From NCBI GenBank assembly GCA_963793025.1, contig CAWBYL010000009.1:124001-188000 (forward strand): 64,000 nucleotides of DNA, read 5' to 3'. The position numbers and the translations under genes were made by a program. Under the pieces are notes generated by a model. The model did no database searches. It saw only the letters and a program-made list of their open reading frames with translations, and was not told where the DNA came from. Positions 58,083 to 64,000 of the stretch are shown here, in pieces. The stretch's first letter is position 1. The number at the start of each line of letters is the position of its first letter. This stretch comes from CAWBYL01 sp963793025 (lineage in GTDB: Bacteria; Actinomycetota; Acidimicrobiia; Acidimicrobiales; Acidimicrobilacustridaceae).

Positions 58083-58795
58083 TCAGTCCGCAGCCGTCTG
58101 CAGCTGGGCGATCCGACTCAGGATGGTGTTGCGGTGCCGGTGGGACTTCTCGTAGCGCCGCACGCTCTCCAACTCCGCGGGTGTGAGCCCGTCGAGCCGG
58201 GGCACCACCTGCGACGCGGACAGGTTGTCGTAGTCGGGGATGGCGAGGGTCGCTCCCACGCTGCGGAGCGGCTCGATGTCGGACTCGTCGTCGGTGTCCG
58301 AGTCGTCGTCCCCCTCGTCATCGGGCCCGTCGAACGTGGGTGGTTCGAAGGCGACGGCGAGAGGGTTGGGAGTGGCGGCGTCGACGTCGGCCTCATCGTC
58401 GGCCTGACCCGTCGCCTCGGGCTCGGGAGTGCTCGACGGCTGGTCGTGGGACTCGGTCGCGGCCTCGGAGCCGGTACCCGTCGTGTCGGGTGCCTCGGCC
58501 TCGTCATCGTCGTCGGGCTGGTCCTCGGCCGGGGCGACGCCGACCTTGCGCAACAGGCCGAGGGCCTGGTCCTGGGCCTCGCCCAGGGCACCCTCGAGCT
58601 TGGCGTTGCCCCACGTCACGGCGAACTCACCGATCATGCGGGCGACACCGACCTGGGCGCGACCCGCTCGGCCAGGCCAGGGAGCAGCTTGGGAGCGTCG
58701 AGCACGAAGCCCAGAGGGGCGTAGACGCAGACGTCGAGGAGCTGGGCGAGCGGATCCTTCTCCGGGGTGACCTGGTCGTCCTCGTCGTCGGTCAT
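58083..58795 (-). CDS. Acid-rich protein of unknown function, probably frameshifted (alternative: two overlapping genes)
   Basis: From ATG at 58795 it begins TDDEDDQVTPEKDPLAQLLD and DVCVYAPLGFVLDAPKLLPG. That frame stops near 58645. A missing base near 58655-58662 connects it to AQVGVARMIGEFAVTWGNAK, GALGEAQDQALGLLRKVGVA, a strongly acidic linker rich in Asp/Glu/Thr, and a C-terminal helical segment LSASQVVPRLDGLTPAELES with VRRYEKSHRHRNTILSRIAQL. The alternative is a 53-aa gene and a second gene starting at the ATGA overlap (MIGEFAVTW). The single-protein reading is preferred because AxVGVARMIGEFAVT reads through. Function unknown. It is next to the other acidic gene. Confidence 0.6.
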
Positions 58796-58798
58796 CGG

Positions 58799-59338
58799 CT
58801 ATCGCACCTTTGCCTCGAGTTGGTCGATCGCAGGGCACACCGACTCGCCGACGGGGCAGGTCATGTGGCCCGGGGGGCCGAACTGACCGGGGTTCACCAG
58901 CAGGAAGCACCCGGTGCACATGAACTCGTGGGCCTTCTTGGGAGTGACCCCTTCGGCCACGTCGCCGGTGGCCCGGGGCTCGGGGACGACCTCTTCGTCC
59001 TCGTCCTCGTCGTCGTCGGCCGCCGCGATCCGGTCTTTGAGGATGGCGTCGAGGTCGGCCTCGACGTCGTCGGGGTCGACGTCTTCTTCTTCGTCGTCGT
59101 CGTCGTCGGACTTCTTGCCCTTGACCGGCGCCGCGTCCCCTTCCTTGGCCTTGTCCTTCTCCTCGTCCTCGTCGTCATCGACGGCGACGATGGCCTCTAC
59201 GTCATCGCCATCGCCGGCGACGCCGTCGTCGGCCAGGTCCTCGTCGAGGTCGTCCTCGGCGATGTCGTCGTCTTCGATATCTTCGTCGAGCACCTCCTCC
59301 TCGAAGTCCTCGTCGTCGATCTGGTCATCGTCAGCCAT
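58799..59338 (-). CDS. Highly acidic protein with a C-terminal four-Cys zinc site (DUF4193-like)
   Basis: 179 aa from ATG at 59338. Residues 1-120 are almost entirely Asp, Glu and Ala (e.g. DDDQIDDEDFEEEVLDEDIE), with long DDDDD runs. The C-terminus has TPKKAHEFMCTGCFLLVNPG and HMTCPVGESVCPAIDQLEAK, with CxxC and two further Cys. This is the overall plan of the actinobacterial DUF4193 family (acidic N-terminus and four-Cys end). No function is established. Its stop is 4 bp from the next minus-strand start, and it lies 146 bp from the ThyX-like gene's 3' end, with nothing in between. Confidence 0.75.
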   Translation of the reverse strand: MADDDQIDDEDFEEEVLDEDIEDDDIAEDDLDEDLADDGVAGDGDDVEAIVAVDDDEDEEKDKAKEGDAAPVKGKKSDDDDDEEEDVDPDDVEADLDAILKDRIAAADDDEDEDEEVVPEPRATGDVAEGVTPKKAHEFMCTGCFLLVNPGQFGPPGHMTCPVGESVCPAIDQLEAKVR

Positions 59339-59484
59339 GGTGTCCTCGGTGTCGTCGCCGGCGATCCCGTGCCCCGCCGGCAGGCGTGGGGGGTGGTTGC
59401 GGCGGATCATAGGCACGTTCGCGGGTCCGCTTTCTACCCGCTCGCGTGCCGTTGTGTCTCTTCAGGCGCGAACTGCCCGCGAAC

Positions 59485-61089
59485 TCAGCCGCCGAGGCGC
59501 CGGCGCTCGGCTCGCCGCTCGGCCTGGAGGCGCTCCAACTCGGTCTCGGCGCTGTGGTCCACGTAGCGCATCATGGCGGCGATGGCGGGGTGACCGGCCT
59601 CCTCGGCGATGAGGCGGTGCATCTCCTGGCCGACGAGCCGGTATGCCGGGTGTCCCTGGGGCGTGGTGCGCAGCTCGATCAGGTGCATCGCCTCGCGCGC
59701 GTTCATCTGCATGACGAACCGCACCCGGTAGGCGAGTGACACGGCATACGACGCGTCGGCGGGGAAGGGCTCCGACAGGTCTTCGTAGAGGGCGGCCGAG
59801 CGGGACATGGCCTCGTCGAAGCGATCTCCGGCGCCGGAGGCCTCGACCGCCTCGGGCCGCGTGTAGCCGTGGTGAGGGGTGAGCCGCTGCCACTCGATGG
59901 TCAGCATCCGATGGCGCTGGAGGTCCCGGAAGGCGCCGTAGTCGGCCAGCACGTCGAACCGGTAGCCCGGCCGCTCGAGGGCCCGCCCCGGTTTGTGGCG
60001 TCGGTTGGTGCGCTCCCCCTCGTAGGCCCGCAGGACCGCGATCCGCTCGTCGGTGGTCATCTGTCTCACCCGACGTTCGATCTGGGCCTCGGGCAGCGAC
60101 AGGTGGGAGTACAGGGCGCTGGCCACCAGCTTCAGCTCGGCGTCGGGATCGAAGTCGATCAAGCTGACCACGGGGGCGGGCTCGACTTCGGTGTCGGCGA
60201 ACAACCGGCCGGCGATGTCGGCCATGGCCGAGGAGCTGGACTCGAGGTAGTCGCTCCAGGCGATGCCTCGGTCGTCGAGGTCGACGCGCTTCAGGAACGA
60301 CGGGATGACCTTGCGCAGCTCCGAGAGCATGAGATCGGCGTAGGCGCGGGCCTCGGGCAGCGGATGGGCCCGCATGCGCAGGAGGAGCTGCTCGTAGCCC
60401 TGCCCGGTGCCGTAGATCCCCACGTTCGACAGTGAGGCGGCCGGGAGGATCCCCCGCAGCGCGTCGAAGGCCTTGGCCCGGATGGCCTGCCGGTAGACGA
60501 AGTCGCTGTCGTCGGGGTTCTTGGCGATGGTGTCGCGGAAGTGGTCGACGAGCACGGGCAACAACTCGGCGTAGGCGTCGAAGAGCCGGTCCATGTCGCC
60601 GATGTAGCGGTTGCCGAGGGAGGACTGCAGGACCTCTGGAGGCCGGAAGAAGCGGTAACGACCGCCGATGCGGGCGTCGTAGGCGATGTACCGGGTGGAC
60701 TGCTCGAGGTAGGCCATCAGCCGACCCCACTCGAGGACCTTGGTGAGCAGGTTCGACGCCTGCTCGCAGGCCAGGTGCACGCCACCGAGCTGAGCGACGG
60801 AGTCGTCGCCGTACTCGAAGAAGACCCGGTCGTAGAGCTCCTCGGCCCGACGGAGCCCCACGGTGGCGTCGATCGAGGCGTCACCACTGATGTCGAGCTC
60901 GCCCACGAACTCGTCGAGGAACAGCCGCCGGAGGCTCTTGGGTGAGCGCGAGTAGCGGGCGAACAGGGCTCCCTTCACCACCTCGGGGAGGTTGACGAGG
61001 GCGAAGACCGGCCCGTCGAGGTTGGTGAAGTAGCGCCGGAGGACGTCGGCCTCGTCGGTGCTGTAGTCCTCGGCGACGTAGACGCTCAC
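59485..61089 (-). CDS. Long ThyX-like protein (two thymidylate-synthase-complementing-type halves)
   Basis: 534 aa from GTG at 61089 (a longer frame reaches 61194). The N-terminal half has SVYVAEDYSTDEADVLRRYF, VNLPEVVKGALFARYSRSPKSL, VAQLGGVHLACEQASNLLTK and AYLEQSTRYIAYDAR, with EQSTRY resembling the ExSxRY part of the ThyX motif. The C-terminal half has LERPGYRFDVLADYGAFRDLQRHRM (in part: GAFRDLQRHRM, then EWQRLTPHHGYTRPE) and MHLIELRTTPQGHPAYRLVG. The canonical RHRx7S motif is degenerate in both halves. Normal ThyX is 220-260 aa, so this is a duplicated relative of unknown activity. FAD binding is not assured. Confidence 0.75.
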   Translation of the reverse strand: MSVYVAEDYSTDEADVLRRYFTNLDGPVFALVNLPEVVKGALFARYSRSPKSLRRLFLDEFVGELDISGDASIDATVGLRRAEELYDRVFFEYGDDSVAQLGGVHLACEQASNLLTKVLEWGRLMAYLEQSTRYIAYDARIGGRYRFFRPPEVLQSSLGNRYIGDMDRLFDAYAELLPVLVDHFRDTIAKNPDDSDFVYRQAIRAKAFDALRGILPAASLSNVGIYGTGQGYEQLLLRMRAHPLPEARAYADLMLSELRKVIPSFLKRVDLDDRGIAWSDYLESSSSAMADIAGRLFADTEVEPAPVVSLIDFDPDAELKLVASALYSHLSLPEAQIERRVRQMTTDERIAVLRAYEGERTNRRHKPGRALERPGYRFDVLADYGAFRDLQRHRMLTIEWQRLTPHHGYTRPEAVEASGAGDRFDEAMSRSAALYEDLSEPFPADASYAVSLAYRVRFVMQMNAREAMHLIELRTTPQGHPAYRLVGQEMHRLIAEEAGHPAIAAMMRYVDHSAETELERLQAERRAERRRLGG

Positions 61090-61147
61090 GGGCGGCGAGG
61101 GTAGAGGTTCGGGGTGCGAATCGGGCGGATCCCGGGTGCCTGCCGGG

Positions 61148-62326
<1,179 letters not shown>

Positions 62327-62378
62327 CGGACCACGCTAGCGGCCGACGACCGGGGGGCCGGGCCCTGCTCGCGACCGC

Positions 62379-62990
62379 TCAGACGACGACGGTGAGGGCG
62401 TCGGGTTCCACCCGCAGCGCGACCTGGCTGACCGGCCCCACGGCCTCACCGTCGAGGGCGACCGGGAGAGGAGGGTCGAAGCTGAGGTCCGCCTCCGCCC
62501 GTCTGGTGGTTCTCATGGCCGGGTGTGGGAGGTGACTGCCCGTGCGGGCCCGTCGACGGGCGCTGAGGCGCTGGCGCAGCGGCAGGGACCCGTCGGTGAT
62601 GTCCACCAGGCCGTCGCCGGGGTGGCCCCGGGGGCCGAGGTCGAGGTCGCCGAGCCACTCCGCGTTCATGACCACGACCGCTCGCCCCCTCCAGAACCGG
62701 TGGCGGGCCACGAGGTGGCTGACGAACCAGTGCGGGTGGCCGTCGAGCAGCACGGACACCACGTCGACCGGGAAGGTCACCGCGGCGGAGGTGTGCAGCC
62801 GCTCCTCGTCACCGGGGCCGCCGAGAGTCCGGCACAGGTCACCTCCGAGCAACCCCACGGGGGGTGGTTGACGTCCGGCCCGACGGGCCTCGGTGACCAC
62901 CGCCCGCAGGGCGGCGTCGCTCGCCACCACCACCCCGCCGGGCGCCAACGCGCCGGGCGTGCCGTACGCGGAGCCCTTCTCGATGGTCAC
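62379..62990 (-). CDS. Stand-alone diacylglycerol-kinase/YegS-like C-terminal domain protein
   Basis: 203 aa from GTG at 62990, overlapping the helicase stop (GTGA). TIEKGSAYGTPGALAPGGVV, AVTFPVDVVSVLLDGHPHWF, VVVMNAEWLGDLDLGPRG and HPGDGLVDITDGSLPLRQRL match the C-terminal beta-sandwich of YegS/DAGK-type lipid kinases, ending with PVALDGEAVGPVSQVALRVE. The N-terminal ATP-binding half, about 120 residues, is absent. This truncated form may be a partner of a separate catalytic domain or a lipid-binding protein. It lies directly behind the helicase in one operon. Confidence 0.75.
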   Translation of the reverse strand: MTIEKGSAYGTPGALAPGGVVVASDAALRAVVTEARRAGRQPPPVGLLGGDLCRTLGGPGDEERLHTSAAVTFPVDVVSVLLDGHPHWFVSHLVARHRFWRGRAVVVMNAEWLGDLDLGPRGHPGDGLVDITDGSLPLRQRLSARRRARTGSHLPHPAMRTTRRAEADLSFDPPLPVALDGEAVGPVSQVALRVEPDALTVVV

Positions 62991-64000
62991 TCGGGCGAGC
63001 CCGTCGCGTCGCCGTCGCTCTCGTCGACGGTGCTGATGGTGGAGGAAGCGGCGACGACGCCTCGGTGGATGTCGTCGGCCGCCCGCCGGGCGGCCCGCCC
63101 CGTCGCGGGCCGGGCCGAGGCATCGCCGAGCTGGCGGAGCAGGTCGGTCAGCTGCTTGATCGTCCGGACGAAGTCGCCCCCGGAGAGGTCCTCGTCGGCG
63201 AGGATGTGGTCGAGGTCGTCCCCGGCCGCCCAGGCGTGGGCCAGGGCGAAGAAGCCGGGGTCGGGCGCACGGGTCGTGGGGAGTCCGAGACGACGTTCGT
63301 CGGCGTTGAGCTCGCCCGCGAGGCGGGTGAGCTCCTTGGCCCGGCGCGCCACGCCCGGACCGGGGAACCACGGCTCCAGCTCCGGGCCGGAGTTGCGGTG
63401 CTCGTAGACGAACGCCGATGCCAGGCCGGCGGTCGAGGCGGGGTCGAGGTCGTCGAACAGGCCTTCCTCGAGGGCCTCGGCGATCAGCAGATCGCACTCG
63501 TGGTAGATGTGCACGAGCTGCTCACCGCGCGGGGTGAGGGCCCATCCGTCGAGATGCCCCCAGGCCTCGAGGAGCTGGAGGACCCGGTCGAAGACGTCGG
63601 CGAGCGACCCGGTGCGGCTGCGGACCCGGCCCTCGAGGTCGTCGATCTCCCGTTCGAGGCGCTCCGCTCGCCGCAGGGCCCGAAGGTGGACATCTCGATC
63701 GGGGCAGTCGTGGACCGGGTGCCCGGCCACGGCGTCGGCATCGGGATCATGCGGACGGCCGGTACGGCCGCCAGGACCGCCTCGACCCTTCCTCCCCTTG
63801 CGGTCGCCGCGACCGCGACCACTGCCCGCGGCACCGCTCGCCACCTTCTCCAACTCGGTGGCCACATGGCGTTGGAAGGCTGGTTTGGTGGGGGCGAACG
63901 GGGTCGGCATCACGATCGAACCGACGATCTCCGGCGGTTCCTCGAAGTCCGTCGCCCCGAGAGCCACCACCCGTCGGCGCGCCGTCAGCACCTTCACCCG
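62987..64000 (-). CDS. helY: C-terminal part of a HelY/Ski2-like DEAH helicase (5' end outside window)
   Basis: 338 codons are visible, reading in from beyond 64000, so the ATP-binding core is outside. KVLTARRRVVALGATDFEEP opens the visible part (an apparent ATG at 63997 is internal). A basic linker with RKGRKGRGG follows, then RALRRAERLEREIDDLEGRV (coiled coil) and the DSHCT-type C-terminal domain of Ski2-like helicases: LTPRGEQLVHIYHECDLLIA, SAFVYEHRNSGPELEPWFPG, ALAHAWAAGDDLDHILADED and LSGGDFVRTIKQLTDLLRQL. HelY-type helicases act in RNA turnover. It overlaps the DAGK-like gene by 4 bp. Confidence 0.85.
   Translation of the reverse strand, partial: RVKVLTARRRVVALGATDFEEPPEIVGSIVMPTPFAPTKPAFQRHVATELEKVASGAAGSGRGRGDRKGRKGRGGPGGRTGRPHDPDADAVAGHPVHDCPDRDVHLRALRRAERLEREIDDLEGRVRSRTGSLADVFDRVLQLLEAWGHLDGWALTPRGEQLVHIYHECDLLIAEALEEGLFDDLDPASTAGLASAFVYEHRNSGPELEPWFPGPGVARRAKELTRLAGELNADERRLGLPTTRAPDPGFFALAHAWAAGDDLDHILADEDLSGGDFVRTIKQLTDLLRQLGDASARPATGRAARRAADDIHRGVVAASSTISTVDESDGDATGSPE

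Noticed and set aside
59340..59470. Possible tRNA or regulatory element between the acidic gene and the ThyX-like gene
   Set aside because: No cloverleaf, stable hairpin or recognisable motif is seen in this 146-bp gap.

Overview
The window is one contiguous stretch of very GC-rich chromosome (third codon positions almost always G or C, many GTG starts and one TTG start, 4-bp stop/start overlaps). It looks like a free-living actinobacterium outside the classical mycobacterial and streptomycete groups, most likely of the class Acidimicrobiia. The reasons are gene order (scpA-scpB-rluB-aroH-tyrA-aroA-cmk-plsC-ispH-der; gcvH-garA-ftsR-bfn-merR), an IdeR-type iron box, an F420-type oxidoreductase, a HelY-type helicase and several lineage-restricted proteins. 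The taxonomic call is inference. Nothing looks like a phage, plasmid, insertion sequence or CRISPR array.

Layout. 1-5.2 kb: tail of a membrane protein, an efeO-efeB iron-uptake operon behind an IdeR/DtxR-like box, and a two-component system with direct repeats upstream. 5.3-13.5 kb: trpS and a lipoprotein on the minus strand, then a housekeeping run for chromosome condensation (scpAB), rRNA modification (rluB), aromatic amino acids (aroH, tyrA, aroA), nucleotides (cmk) and phospholipids (plsC). 13.5-24.9 kb: a Rieske-oxygenase relic, an acyl-CoA-dehydrogenase-like flavoenzyme, an HD-domain protein, ispH, a DUF512 radical-SAM protein, der, a thiamine-binding protein, an SDR, a PP2C phosphatase, a flavin monooxygenase and tRNA-Pro(GGG). 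25-32.6 kb: secreted and lipoprotein genes, a PilZ protein, an F420-type protein, lysS followed by an MprF-like gene, and a DMT transporter. 32.6-33.4 kb: two groups of hairpin repeats flanking a decayed DUF559 gene. 33.4-45.7 kb: SRAP, HIT, a CDP-alcohol phosphatidyltransferase, a nucleotidyltransferase/phosphomannomutase fusion, and a gcvH-garA-ftsR-bfn-channel-merR-tetR-gcvT block. 45.8-51.5 kb: gcvP behind a tandem glycine riboswitch, a class II aldolase-like gene, and a secreted alpha/alpha-barrel protein behind a cobalamin riboswitch. 51.5-64 kb: small proteins, two SDR/CoA-type enzymes, a third hairpin array, a large disordered protein, NUDIX and GNAT genes, two acidic proteins, a ThyX-like protein, an M20 hydrolase, a DAGK-like domain and the 3' end of a helicase.

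How the genes work together. Glycine cleavage is represented by H, T and P in two transcription units; only gcvP carries the glycine riboswitch. GarA beside gcvH suggests control of glutamate/2-oxoglutarate flux, as in mycobacteria. lysS next to an MprF-like gene looks like a split version of mycobacterial LysX.

Two general points. First, about a dozen small reading-frame breaks fall in nine otherwise well-conserved genes, several of them normally essential, so residual assembly indels are the likeliest cause; I annotated those loci across the break. Second, the window contains three families of dispersed palindromic repeats, and two secreted proteins that share an unusual C-terminal tail. 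These are the least explained features here.
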